Below, in pieces: positions 41,607 to 52,000 of a stretch of 64,000 nucleotides of DNA. The stretch comes from Kiritimatiellia bacterium. Its GTDB lineage: Bacteria > Verrucomicrobiota > Kiritimatiellia > WLWN01. Position 1 is the stretch's first letter; the number at the start of each line of letters is the position of its first letter. Both the position numbers and the translations under genes were made by a program. Below the pieces are notes generated by a model. The model did not search any database. It saw only the letters and a list, made by a program, of their open reading frames with translations, and was not told where the DNA came from. The stretch spans positions 2,360,538 to 2,424,537 of the forward strand of contig WLWN01000001.1 of the NCBI GenBank assembly GCA_012103575.1, in the 5' to 3' direction.

Positions 41607-42600
41607 TAGAGCGCTTCACGATTGAGGTGTCGCGATGTAGCACGAAGAAAACCAGCCGATTACCTCGTCGGGAGAAACCTCTTCGAACGCTTGTGTGATC
41701 GCTTCAGATAGTTCCTGCTGACTGCGGGCTGCAAGGCTGCTCAACCGATTCTCTATCTTGCCCCACGTTTTTTCAATGGGGTTGGAATCGGGGCTGTAGG
41801 GTGGAAGGAATCTTACATGGGCCCCACATGACTCAATGAGTTCAATGACCTTGGGATTGTGATGGACGCGAAGATTGTCCATGATGACGATGTCTTTAGG
41901 TGAAAGAGTCGGGAGAAAAACCCGGCGAATATATTCTCCAAAAACAGCCGTGCCTGTCGCCCCCTCCACTTCCATGGCCGCTGTTGTTCCGTCCAGGCGG
42001 ACCGAAGAAATCAAGGTGGTGGTACACCAATGTCCATGAGGCGTTTTGGCAAAAAGCCTGTTCCCGCCCAACGCCCGGCCCCGCAGACGAGTCATATTCG
42101 TTTTCGCCCCGGATTCATCAATAAAGGCAAGGCGACTTGGATCAAGTTTGGCCACCTCTTGGATCCACTGCTTTCTCAAGAGATTTACATCCACCCGGTC
42201 TTGCTCGCTGGCGTGAAGCGTTTCTTTTATACCGGGAAACCGATTCAACGCCCGCTGTACGGCCATGATCGACCCCTTCACGCCGCTCATGTTCTTGAGT
42301 TCTTCAAGCGTTGCCGGGATGTTTGCCCCCCAGTTGAGCCAACGCCTTGAGCTGCTTTCCGCTGTAGAGGGCCTGACGATGCCCACGCGGTCGGGGAGCG
42401 GTCTGTCCGGTTTCGTTGAAACGAGAGAGCCCACGCTGAAACGTTCTAAGATCTACACGATAAGAAGATGCGATATCGGCCTGGGAACCTTTGCCCATTT
42501 TATAGGCACCTATCGCACGCCGCCGGATTTCTGCTGTTGCTATACTCATGTCATGGAGTATAGATCTTCTAAAGAGGCATTTCAATCGTTAAATGCTCTA
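41607..42600 (-). mobile_element. IS630-family element, copy 2
   Basis: The inverted repeats are the same as in copy 1 (TAGAGCGCTTCACGATTGA at 41607 and the inverse of TAGAGCATTTAACGATTGA at the other end), with TA at both borders. It is about 994 bp. It sits in frame position within the UbiB-like gene. Confidence 0.9.
41616..42585 (-). pseudogene. IS630 transposase copy 2, one frameshift
   Basis: The N-terminal helix-turn-helix part is read from the ATG at 42552 (MSIATAEIRRRAIGAYKM); an upstream in-frame start at 42585 is also possible. The frame shifts near 42312 by one base around GGGCAACAT. The rest carries FIDESGAKTNMTRLRG, VIMDNLRVHHNPKV and YSPDSNPIEKTWGKIENRL, so all three acidic residues remain. 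Only this single shift keeps it from being complete. IS630 elements sometimes use programmed frameshifting, but the site has no typical slippery A run. Confidence 0.85.
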
Positions 42601-43989
42601 ACTTCTGTAGTGCTTGTCCTCGACTCTTATTTTTTTTTCGGTTCTTGATAATTTGTTCAGCTTTTCTTTTCGTATTCTTTCTTACAAACTTTTGGTATGC
42701 TTCTAGAGGTTCATATTCTTCATAGAGCCTGAAAATGATGGTATCGTGTAACATTGTAGCACGAATATATCGCACCATTTCTGCGCTGGCATTGATACCA
42801 AAATTACCCAGCTCCCGTACTCCCTTCAAATACATGGAGCCCGTTGTTTTCTGAGTCCAATGCGTACGCTTACTACGAACGGAAAAGTACCAGTCCGTTA
42901 CATGAGGAACGAGACTGTCTATAAAAGCTTTGGTGTCAATAGGAGGTATAGGTTCACTCAGCGTCAAAGAATTTCTTACCATGGCCGCGAAATCTCCCGT
43001 CAACATCGTTTCAAAAGAATCTTGCACTTTTCTTCGAAACCGACCGGACAGTGTTCCACAGGAGCCAAAGTCTATAAGAGTAAGCTTGTTGTTAGGTCGA
43101 ACAATAATATTCGCAGCGTGAGGATCCGCATGGAAAAAATCGGCCTCAAATATTTCCCAATAAAAAAACTGGGCAAGGGTGTCGGCGATCTTTTTAAGAT
43201 CATACCCTTGATGCAGCAATTTCTTTAACTTCTTTCGGTCGGACGCCTCCTTTGCAATAAGGGATTCACTCAAAAAAACACCATGGCAAAATTCAGAAAC
43301 CATCACTCTCTCATTGCATAGTTCATGATATAATTTAGGTGCGGTGATTTTTTTAAAATCCATTTTCTTAACGTCTCTGTGCAGAATTTCCGTGTATCGA
43401 GCTTCGATTCTTAAATCAAGCTCTTCTAACAACATGACTTTTAGCTCGTGCATAAAACGAGAAGCGGAGCCTTCTCGAATGACACCCAGCCATTCCGCAA
43501 CCTTCGCAAAAAAAATCATGATTTTCAGGTCTGCATCTACGTGCTGTTTTAGATGGGGGCGAACAACCTTTACCGCTACTTGTTTCCCATTCATCAAGTA
43601 AGCTTGATATACACAAGCGATGGAAGCTGAACCAATCGGTTCGGGATCAAAAGCCTGAAAGATTTCATCGAGTCTTCTCCCATAACTTTCTTCAAGTATA
43701 TAAAGGGTTGTCTGCAACAGCAAAGGAGGAATCTGATCTAAAAGCTTTTCGAGCTCTTTGCAGTAAACGGAAGGCAACGCATCTACGCGTATAGAAAGCT
43801 GTTGGCCTAATTTGAGGGAAGCTAAGCCTCCTGACTGAAGAAATAGCCTTAATTTTTGAGCGCGGGATTCAATCGATACTTTTCGAAACAGTCTCCATGC
43901 CATACTGATCAAGTACACACTTACATGAACGTTCCAAAAACAAAACCGCCTAAAAATGAGAAATAGTGATGCAAACTCCCTTTCTTTTT

Positions 43990-44200
43990 TTACCTTCTTA
44001 GGCTTTGCTTTAAATAGGTTGCATCCTCATCCTCCTCTTCTCTGACAAGCTGCTCACGCCGTTCCAAAGGATGAAATATTTCATACTCCACGGAGGTATG
44101 CTCTTTTTTTAGCCCGGTTCTCAATGAACAGCTCCCATGAACCGAAGTCGTATACCTGAATTTCGAAGTCGTTCTCTCATACCTAAACCGCGCACTAAAC
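43990..44200 (-). pseudogene. Unidentified gene tail upstream of the UbiB-like gene
   Basis: Minus-strand codons give EIQVYDFGSWELFIENRAKK, then after a shift in the A run near 44110 HTSVEYEIFHPLERREQLV and YLKQSLRR before a TAA at 43990. The codon-like pattern and position 72 bp before the UbiB start suggest a former operon partner. I do not recognise it. The remaining sequence from 43919 to 44260 shows nothing else. Confidence 0.3.
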
Positions 44201-44260
44201 TGTATGTGTATGGGTCTATATACATAGAGCCGATAGTACAGATTACTTATGTAAGGTAAA

Positions 44261-44423
44261 CCTGGATCCGTCAGTTAAACGCGGTTTTCTGCACGAACCA
44301 TTTGGGCCAAAAGGAATTATAAAAAAGCCTCGACGCACCCAGCGGGTGCGCCTGCGTTTTTTTGCAACCTTTTGCCTCCAAAGCATTCGCACAGAAATCC
44401 CACGTTTAACTGACGGATCCAGG
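44261..44423 (+). repeat. MITE copy M4 (163 bp), mismatched flanks
   Basis: It has the same ends and central hairpin as M2, in the same orientation. The flanking pentamers differ: GTAAA on the left, ATTAT on the right. The right flank lies inside a CRTAC1-type reading frame, and the left flank does not. This points to a rearrangement at the left junction. Confidence 0.9.
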
Positions 44424-45043
44424 ATTATATCTATCTAACGGATACAAGCAGCTTTTCAGAACGAGGTATGGAGGCTTCATCCAAGACAACAACCTATGAC
44501 ATTTTTGATATGAGTGAAGGGGCTATTGGCATGGAAACGGGAGATTTTAACGGCGATGGATATCCTGACATTGTCGTTACGCACATAGGAGGCTATAGTT
44601 CACTTTCCGCTAAGGCAAAAAATTTGAAAGTTCTCATGGATGGCAAAGCGAGGGCTTTACCGAATATGGTCAAATTAGGTAATGCCCCGACAAACTACGA
44701 ACCGGGTAAAACATTTTTATATGTTCATGGAGGAGCGATACCTGGTGAAAATCCACATTGGGTAAAAATCAGGTTACTTGATCCAACAACAAAGAATTAT
44801 TTTGGTGTAGGTGCCAAAGTTGTCATCAATGAAAAAATTATGAGGCGTATCATGATCGGTGGCTCCAGCTTTAGCGCTTACAGTGGAGACCTCTTGGTTG
44901 GATTGGGAGATGAACCGCTCCGTTCCATTAAAATATACTGGCCATCAGGAAACAACTCCGAAGACGACTACGAACTGAAACAACCTCTAAGCAGGCAGGT
45001 TGTTTGCATAGAACGCAACAAAGGAATTGTGGATTGCAAATAG
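44424..45043 (+). pseudogene. CRTAC1-type protein, C-terminal end only
   Basis: The frame is open from the MITE edge (IYLTDTSSFSERGMEA; an ATG exists at 44468 but need not be used). It has one FG-GAP repeat, METGDFNGDGYPDIVVTHIG, and a C-terminal ASPIC/UnbV domain (WVKIRLLDPTTKNYFGVGAK, VGLGDEPLRSIKIYWPSG). It is a paralogue of the broken gene at 22011-25330, not its missing end. The N-terminal part is absent on the other side of the MITE. Confidence 0.75.
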
Positions 45044-45082
45044 CAGTAGCCATCGGGCGTTTATGCCATACTTTGTTCTTTA

Positions 45083-46767
45083 TCAAACCTTCATGGAGCG
45101 TTTTTGTTTCAACAAGGGTTCGAGTTGGCCTTTTACCTCTTGAATCGCAGGCTCCCGCAATAAACTAAAATGGTCGCATTCGATTTCAACAATGTTCAAG
45201 CTTTCTAGAATCAAAGCTCGCCAAGATTCCAGATAATCCTCCTGCCCCCAAATATCGACAGCAAGCAATCCTAAAGGGTTGGCTTCGCCTAAAAGTCCTT
45301 GTGTAGCTTTAAAATAGAGAACATCGCCGTCATAGGGTAAAGGGTTATAGTGTTGCAAAGCTTCAACACAGCCACCTGAAACGATCTTTACACCGCGCAG
45401 GCGACAATATAACTCATCCATCCCCCAAAGGTTTTTTTCTTTTCCGTTAATCAGTTTAGCAGCATGCACCTGATAAAGATCAGGAGAAACCCCTTCAAAA
45501 TCGTCCGGTTTAAGCAGACTCGATGCACCCTGACCTAAGGATAAAAATGCATTAGCTTGCAAGGCCGCTATAAAAGCTTCACTCATTTTTTCATCCATCC
45601 TCTGGAGTACATAAGAGGTAGGCGGATAGGTGTCTAACATAATCACCTGCGCAACTTTTTTTCTTTTCCGTTTTAATTGTTGTGCCATCTCATAAGCAAT
45701 CAGACCTCCTAAGGAATACCCTCCAAGATAATAAGGACCTCGCGGTTGCACCTTCTTCATACACTCAATATAGTGAGCCGCCATCTCCTCAAGGCGCAGA
45801 AAAGGTATACTTTTCCCATCTATCCCCTTCGCCTGTAAGCCGTAAAGGGGATAATCAGCTCCTAGCACGACCGCAAGAGAGTTAAATACATGTGCCAAAC
45901 CAACACCACTATGAATCCAAAAAGTAGGACGGCCCGTTCCTTTAGTTTGGATGGAAACCAGTTCAGGGGGATCAGGTTTTGTCGTTTCTAAAAAGGATAC
46001 TGTTTTATGTTTGCCCCTATTTGATATGTCCTCACTCCATGACATTTCTTGCAAAATGTAGTGCGCAAGTTTATCCAATGTCGTGTGTTCAACCACCGCA
46101 GATAAGGCGAGCGTAGCGCCAAATCTCTTCTGCACCTCTCTCATAAATTCGCCTAATGAGATGGAATCGATCCCATAGTTATCAAAAGGTACTTGATCAT
46201 CTATACGGTGAGTAGAAATCTTTAACATAGAACCCAGTTTTGTTTTCAAATAATCGAGTACTTTTTTTTTCAACGTAGATGGGTTTACATCGCTTATGGA
46301 TCGTGTTCCTATGGCGTCGCGCTTTGATGAGATTGGCGAAAGAGATTCATTTTTTTGAAGGAGAAGATCTTGCATCTTTTCGCGGTCTCCATACGTCACC
46401 ATAATATAATTACAAGCAGATGCTAGGGCAGAGTTAAACGCTTCGATACCCACACGTGTCGGCAGAGCGACCATCCCGCTTTTTTTCTCTATCATGCGTT
46501 CGGTCTGTTCATCTACTTTCATCCCTCCCTCTTTCCATAATGGCCAACCCACAGACAACGTCTTTCCAAAACGTTTTCCCCCTCTCACCTGTTCTTGCCT
46601 ATACTCGGCAAACCCGTCTAAAAACGCATTGGCTCCAACATAATCACATTACCCGATATTACCTAACTGCCCCCCAGTCGATGAAAAGAAAATCACAAAA
46701 TCGAGCGGCTCATTTTTTGTTGATTCATCTAGATGAATCGCTCCACTCACTTTAGGGGCTAGGACGG
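45083..46767 (-). pseudogene. Type I polyketide synthase 3' end: KR, ACP and thioesterase
   Basis: The 5' border is an IS30 end at 46768. The first readable part is the end of a ketoreductase domain: PLDFVIFFSSTGGQLGNIG, a TAA at 46649-46651 where Gln is expected, then DYVGANAFLDGFAEY and LSVGWPLWKEGGM. An acyl carrier domain follows with the phosphopantetheine Ser in FDNYGIDSISLGEFMREV, then a type I thioesterase with YYLGGYSLGGLIAYEMAQQL and the His in IECDHFSLLREP. About 500 residues downstream of the stop are intact. The missing KS/AT modules are not elsewhere in the window. Confidence 0.8.
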
Positions 46768-47815
46768 GGTAGAGTAACAATACAAGTGCAAAGGTCCGCA
46801 GCATAGTTCATTCTTTGGGTATCTGACCCCCCCCAAAGGAGAACATAGAATGCCACGAACCTACGAACATTTAAACCGTTATGAACGAGAAGTGATAGCC
46901 CAGATGCTAAAAGAAAAATATAGCTTATCTCAAATTGGCCGTCACCTGGGCCGATCCCCCTCGACTATTTGGCGCGAATTTCGCCGTAATCGAGTCCGTG
47001 GCCGCTATTACCCAAGACACGCAAATGGCCTGGCTCAAAGCCGGTTACAGCTAGCTCGAAAGCCTCAAAAAATGATGGGAGCTAGCAAAGAACAAGTGGA
47101 GACTCTCCTGGTGAAGTATTGGTCTCCAGAACAGATTGAAGGTCGAAGAAAGCTAGAAGGTGACCCTCCCATCAGTCGAATGACGATCTACCGCTACTTG
47201 TACAGTCCAAGAGGGGCTGGCTACTGAAAATACCTGCGTGGCCCCGGAAAGAAAAAACGAGCGACTCGGAAAAGCCATTCACGTATACACAACCAAACGA
47301 TGATTGACCAACGCCCCGAAGAGGGTGAAAGTCGCAAGGTGGCAGGCCATTGGGAAGGTGACACTATTCAGGGCCAAACGAGAAAAGAGGCCTGTGTAGT
47401 CACTCTAGTAGATCGAGCGACTCGATATCTCATCGCCGATCTTTTACCTCGATGCAATGCCGAATCGGTCAACCGTTCCGTACCTCAGTTCGCTGATTCA
47501 GGGCTCCCCTGTAAAACGGTAACTGTAGATAATGGCATGGAGTTTGCCAGCCATGCTAAACTACAGAAAAAAATAGCAACCCCCATTTTCTTTGCTGAAG
47601 GGAGAAACCCTTGGCAAAGAGGGACCAACGAAAATACGAATGGTTTGCTTCGCCAGTTTTTCCCGAAGAAAACCGACTTTGCTGCCCACAGCTCCGCTCA
47701 GTTGAGCTGGGCTGTGGAGTTACTGAATAATAGACCGAGAAAATGCTTAGAATATAGAACGCCCAAAGAAATGATGGACAGCTTCGGTTTTGCACTTGTA
47801 AGTTAAGTCTGCATC
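46768..47815 (+). mobile_element. IS30-family element, type B, copy 1
   Basis: The left end starts GGTAGAGTAACAATACAAGT. The right end carries the inverse TTTGCACTTGTAAGTT near 47790-47806. It truncates the PKS gene on its left, and its right side meets non-coding sequence before a DUF401 gene. Related copies lie at 56601 and 57652. Confidence 0.8.
46850..47806 (+). pseudogene. IS30 transposase (type B), one nonsense codon
   Basis: MPRTYEHLNRYEREVIAQML starts the helix-turn-helix region, with SLSQIGRHLGRSPSTIWREF. The catalytic core has VAGHWEGDTIQGQ, VTVDNGMEF and NPWQRGTNENTNGLLRQFF. A TGA after GAGY (47225-47227) replaces CGA (Arg), which is present in the copy at 56683. A single transition would repair it. 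Confidence 0.9.
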
Positions 47816-47888
47816 GATGGAGGATTTAAGACATTTTATATCCGGTGCCTGGAGATTTCAACATTCACATTTCCCCAATAGTGCTTTT

Positions 47889-49154
47889 CTACCACCCCAA
47901 AAGATTAAACAAAACATGTAACCCGATTGCCGTGAAGAGTAAAACAACAATGCATGGAAAAATTTGCGTATATATCTTTATATAGGTTGTACTGAAATAG
48001 TTTTTGGTTAGAATAAAACAGAGGTGTACAGGGGATAACATCATGCCTGCATAACCAAATCCAAAGGCTAAAGCCAATATCGAAAAAAGAGGGAGGCCCG
48101 TTTCACCACTAGACAGTAACCCGGCTATAAGAGGAAATACCGTCCCCGCAAATCCGATGGCAACGCCGGTTACAAACCCGGCAACAAAAGGAATCAGTGC
48201 AATGATTAAAACAAGGGGGGGCATCCCGCTCTCTAACAAATCATGGATAGCCGCAGGAAGGAGTCCTGAACGTTCCAGGATCGATTTGAAAATCATAACC
48301 CCGCCTAACGTTATTAAAATGGTGATGGTTTTTTTTGAAAATAGTTCCTCAAAAATCTTGGGCTTTTTTTGTGTTTTTTTATTCCTCATAATCAAGATGA
48401 GTCCGATCCCCATTCCGATAATCATCGCGATCATGTCCGGAATCTGTGGATCTGTTGTTGTTATGATAGGGGTCAATAAAAAGGGAAGAAACCATGTGCA
48501 CAGAACCATGATGCCCAGGGGAAGCATGAGGAACAAAATATTCTGTTGCGTTTCAGATTCTATCTGCGTGTGTTCGGTTAATTGAGTGAGGTGGGGATAT
48601 ACCAAAAAGACAAATCCTGAGACCACGGCAACAATCGTGAAGGGAAGTTGGACGAGGGTAAACTGCCATGCTTTTATAGGGAAGATAGAAAGCGTCAGGA
48701 TAACCACTGGAAATACGGGCCACCAATATTCCCAGACGTGACGAAACCAATAATTAATGGCCGACTTCCAAGCGGAAGACCAATGATTTTCTTGTGCAGT
48801 TTGTTGAACAAACGGCGCTGAAAAAAGAGCGCCACCGGGCATGGGTATGAGACCGATCATAGCGGGTATCGCCATAAGGCTCATGGCGCGTCCATGTTTC
48901 CCGCCCCATTGACGTGCTGCGTTCATAATGGTTTTTGCATTTTCATCTTCAGACATGAAACGTCCAAATTCAAGAATCAGGGCTGTGATAAGAAGTAATA
49001 GCCATAAAGCGGGTTGGCTAAGCGCATAACCGAAGTCCACCATAATTTCCGACCTCGTTTTGTTGGCCCACAGCTCAAGAATGATGCTTCCTGTACATAA
49101 CGCGATTCCGAGGGAAACACGGCATCGGGTTAGGAGCAAGATTCCTATAAACAC
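47889..49154 (-). CDS. DUF401-family membrane protein
   Basis: A 421-residue protein with about ten membrane helices and the conserved loop IGLIPMPGGALFSAPFV, which marks the DUF401 family (possibly ion transporters, function unproven). A second half repeats a similar helix pattern (VAGFVTGVAIGFAGTVFPLI). It appears full length: the C-terminus ends LHVLFNLLGW, and the start is near the edge of non-coding DNA. It is one of few accessory genes here without a break. Confidence 0.7.
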   Translation of the reverse strand: MFIGILLLTRCRVSLGIALCTGSIILELWANKTRSEIMVDFGYALSQPALWLLLLITALILEFGRFMSEDENAKTIMNAARQWGGKHGRAMSLMAIPAMIGLIPMPGGALFSAPFVQQTAQENHWSSAWKSAINYWFRHVWEYWWPVFPVVILTLSIFPIKAWQFTLVQLPFTIVAVVSGFVFLVYPHLTQLTEHTQIESETQQNILFLMLPLGIMVLCTWFLPFLLTPIITTTDPQIPDMIAMIIGMGIGLILIMRNKKTQKKPKIFEELFSKKTITILITLGGVMIFKSILERSGLLPAAIHDLLESGMPPLVLIIALIPFVAGFVTGVAIGFAGTVFPLIAGLLSSGETGLPLFSILALAFGFGYAGMMLSPVHLCFILTKNYFSTTYIKIYTQIFPCIVVLLFTAIGLHVLFNLLGW

Positions 49155-49258
49155 TAAAAGAATTTTAATAATCGCTGGTATTTCTATGGTTTGCTTCCGC
49201 TCAGGGTGTAAGACAAATTTGTTGGTGATTTAAAAAAAGTGTGAAAGAGATCTAACTA

Positions 49259-49890
49259 GTGATCCTTGTGTCTAGCGGGTTTCTCCAATGGGTTCCGCCA
49301 GAACAAAAAATAGCTGTTCATATACCCTTCCTGTCCGTATCCGAGGAAATAGCGGTGCAATTTCTCCGGGCACGTTGGATGTACCCAAAATTTTGCATTC
49401 TAACGACTTGTCTTCAACCTCTTGACTTATCATTTTCACGATATTTGTATAATCCGATGACGGTATCGACAAGCACCATATTTATGTAGCTAGGGGTTTG
49501 CGTACGAGTTTATCTCTGATTATTAACAGCAGCTTCGCATCCTCTGAAGAACTGTTCCAGGGTAATACTCTTAACCTCTTTTCATGCGCTTGAAGTTTTT
49601 TCGCAAAATCTTTGGATAGTCTGCGGAACACTTTCTGTTTTACTGGATCATTTTGGTGAATATTCTTCGGGCTATGGTCAGAGACAATCTCGGGCCAAGA
49701 ATATTGGTAAACACATTTTGGGATAAGGCTCATGGCCAATACTCCACTTGTTTGTCAGTAAGTCTCGGCGCAGGGCTTTGGTATACATACGAGCTCCGGA
49801 CTCTTCGGGCCTGATACGATACATAATTTTTCTCGACCAGATGGGCTCGTCCTGAGGCGCTGCGATACCGATGCTCGACTTGAAAAACAA
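49259..49890 (-). pseudogene. Decayed unidentified coding region
   Basis: Three overlapping minus-strand stretches look coding when joined: EPIWSRKIMYRIRPEESGAR (from 49890), then MSLIPKCVYQYSWPEIVSDH (from 49739), then SSDYTNIVKMISQEVEDKSL to the stop at 49272. They are linked by a frameshift near 49710 and a stop near 49484. I do not recognise the protein. From 49891 to 50092 nothing is visible except a short GC-rich stretch. Confidence 0.35.
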
Positions 49891-50092
49891 CCGCCGACTT
49901 CATTTCCGGCCAGTGTCCCCGTTCAGCTTCTTTTCCCGGGGGTTTTAGCCTCCATTGTCCCCCGCGCTAGCGAAGCGCCGTTTTAATTCGTGGTAGAAAA
50001 CCCGTTATAGACCCATTACTCTTAAAGATTCTTCATTCTTTAATGAATACCTTGCGTAAATAAAGGCATGAAAAAGATCGTACCTCTTTTAC

Positions 50093-51550
50093 CTATTTAG
50101 CTTTTAGCGTGATGAAGCCTGAAAAGCTTCCATCTGTCACATAAAACAAGATGATGTTATTTTTTTGTTTTTTAGATAGAGCCCGCTTAAATTCTTTTAC
50201 GTTAGTTATGGGTTGCCGGTCTACACTTGTTATTAAAATCCCAGGTCTTAAACCCGCGCGTTCTGCACCGCTTCCGCTATCAACACGTGCAACAATCACG
50301 CCTTGTCCAAGTTCATACCCAAAACGTTGAGCCCATTCAGAGGTCAAATTTTCGACCGCAATACCCAATTCGGAAGAGGTGACCCCGCCTTTCGAAGCCT
50401 CCTTAAATGCGGTATCTGGATCAAGGGATCCAATTGTAACCTCGATGTTTTTCACTTGGCTGTCACGCAACACTTCTAGTTTTATGGTCGATCGGGGTAG
50501 AATAGTGGTGATTTCATTCCTAAATATAGAAGTTTTTTTAACGGGTTCTCCATTGAGTTTAAGAATAATATCCCCTGATTTCAGTCCCGCTTTTTCACCC
50601 GCTAATCCCGCTACTACTTTTGCGATAAGAATGCCTTTAGGTTCATCCAATCCAAAGGATTGTGCCAAATCCATGTTAAGGTCTTGTATAATGATTCCAA
50701 TATATCCTCGTTCAACTTTCCCCGTTTTTACAAGCTGATCCTTGATCGATCGAGCCATGTTGATGGGTATAGCAAAACCAATTCCCATATACCCTCCACT
50801 TCTGCTATAAATGGCGGTATTAATCCCAACGGCTTCTCCTTTTGTGTTCAGCAAAGGGCCTCCTGAATTGCCGGGATTAATGGCGGCATCGGTTTGGATA
50901 AAATTTTCATAGTCTGCGATGCCAATATTGTTACGTCCCTTAGCGCTGACCACACCCGCTGTTAAGGTCTCTGAAAGACCAAATGGATTTCCAATCGCAA
51001 TGACCCATTCTCCAATCTCCAAATCACTAGAGTTTCCCAGGGGAAGCGTGGGTAGATCATCTGCATCTATCTTGATAACCGCGACTTCAGAGTGAGGGTC
51101 TGTTCCAATCAGTTTCCCTTCGAATTCTCTGCCGTCGTGGAGTCGCACAATGATTTTATCGACATCTCCTACAACGTGATTATTCGTTAGAATGTACCCA
51201 TCTTTACTGATAATGAAACCCGAGCCCTCTCCTTGTTGATAGTATTTTTTGGGGGGTGGTCTGCGATAACCGGATCCGCCAAAAAATCGTTCGAGAAAAT
51301 CATCGCCAAAAAACCCAAAAGGATCGTTGAGTTGGCGAGATCTCGTTGTCCGCTCGCTGAATATTTTTTCGACACGAATAAAGACCACGGCAGGAATCGT
51401 CTTTTTTGCTACTTGAGAAAACCCTTTTCCCGTTGTCTCAGCAAGATTGGAATTCTTCGACCATGTGACGTTGCTGTATAGAGTAATGCTGCAGATACAG
51501 AGGGTCATTACGACTTTTTTAGACACATTATTTGCTGTTTTCATAGACAT
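50093..51550 (-). CDS. degP: Periplasmic serine protease DegP/HtrA type
   Basis: A 485-residue protein with a signal segment (MTLCICSITLYSNVTWS). The trypsin-like domain has the triad His in ILTNNHVVGD, Asp in TDPHSEVAVIKI and Ser in NPGNSGGPLLN. Two PDZ domains follow, around PKGILIAKVVAGLAGEKAGL and GVIVARVDSGSGAERAGL. It acts in the quality control of envelope proteins. The gene is intact. The linker after the signal has a Pro/Tyr-rich stretch (SGYRRPPPKKYYQQ). The next gene upstream is the DsbD-like one. Confidence 0.93.
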   Translation of the reverse strand: MSMKTANNVSKKVVMTLCICSITLYSNVTWSKNSNLAETTGKGFSQVAKKTIPAVVFIRVEKIFSERTTRSRQLNDPFGFFGDDFLERFFGGSGYRRPPPKKYYQQGEGSGFIISKDGYILTNNHVVGDVDKIIVRLHDGREFEGKLIGTDPHSEVAVIKIDADDLPTLPLGNSSDLEIGEWVIAIGNPFGLSETLTAGVVSAKGRNNIGIADYENFIQTDAAINPGNSGGPLLNTKGEAVGINTAIYSRSGGYMGIGFAIPINMARSIKDQLVKTGKVERGYIGIIIQDLNMDLAQSFGLDEPKGILIAKVVAGLAGEKAGLKSGDIILKLNGEPVKKTSIFRNEITTILPRSTIKLEVLRDSQVKNIEVTIGSLDPDTAFKEASKGGVTSSELGIAVENLTSEWAQRFGYELGQGVIVARVDSGSGAERAGLRPGILITSVDRQPITNVKEFKRALSKKQKNNIILFYVTDGSFSGFITLKAK

Positions 51551-51623
51551 GATAAATCTCCTGTTTTAACCGATAGCCATGCTGTTGAGTATATGTCTTT
51601 GATGGGGGAACCGTTCTGCGTGT

Positions 51624-51980
51624 TCAAAAATATTCGAACCTTAATTTTTCTAAGGCCTCGATCACAATCTTAGAGGTCAAAAGTTCGGGGAGAATAACGG
51701 GTTTTTGACGGGGATCCCTTCCGTAAAGCACATAGAGAGGGACCGAGTTGCGTCCAAACGCAGCGAGCGCCTTTGTAATCGTTTCGTCTGGTTGTGTCCA
51801 ATCCGCTCTCATGGTTACAACACCGAGTTCATTAAACTTTTTTTCCACATGGCTCCGTTGCAGAACGGCTTTTTTGTTCGCCTGACACGTCAAACACCAC
51901 GCGGCTGTAAAATCAATAAACACGGGAATATTTTGGGCTTGCAGTTCCGCCACTTTCTCTGGGGAAAAAGGAGCCCACAT
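51624..51980 (-). CDS. Thioredoxin-like C-terminal part of a DsbD-like protein
   Basis: 118 residues with the redox motif DFTAAWCLTCQANKKAV and an IPVFIDF strand. It matches the C-terminal thioredoxin domain of DsbD. It is out of frame with the upstream membrane part because of a run of ten G (plus strand, 52005-52014). With one more or two fewer bases the two would fuse. The ATG at 51980 could allow separate translation, but no signal peptide would then direct it to the periplasm. Confidence 0.8.
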   Translation of the reverse strand: MWAPFSPEKVAELQAQNIPVFIDFTAAWCLTCQANKKAVLQRSHVEKKFNELGVVTMRADWTQPDETITKALAAFGRNSVPLYVLYGRDPRQKPVILPELLTSKIVIEALEKLRFEYF

Positions 51981-52000
51981 CGTTTTGGAGCCTGTAGGTA

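Larger units (their letters stand above)
41247..43918 (-). pseudogene. ABC1/UbiB-family kinase-like gene, interrupted by IS630
   Basis: The first 439 codons (43918 to 42601) carry the UbiB fold: ASLKLGQQLSIRVDALP (KxGQ motif), GKQVAVKVVRPHL (Lys of the ATP site), EELDLRIEARY, FFHADPHAANIIV and LIDFGSCG. After the IS630 (42600-41607) the same frame resumes at VITVDEMEKSLDNVQKM and continues for 120 codons, with two membrane helices, to 41247. Removing the IS and one TA gives an unbroken protein of about 560 residues, the normal UbiB size with its C-terminal membrane anchor. The usual role is in quinone synthesis or lipid homeostasis. Confidence 0.85.

Noticed and set aside
42304..42585. Programmed frameshift in the IS630 transposase
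   Set aside because: The two copies shift at different places and neither site is a typical slippery heptamer with a following structure, so decay is more likely.
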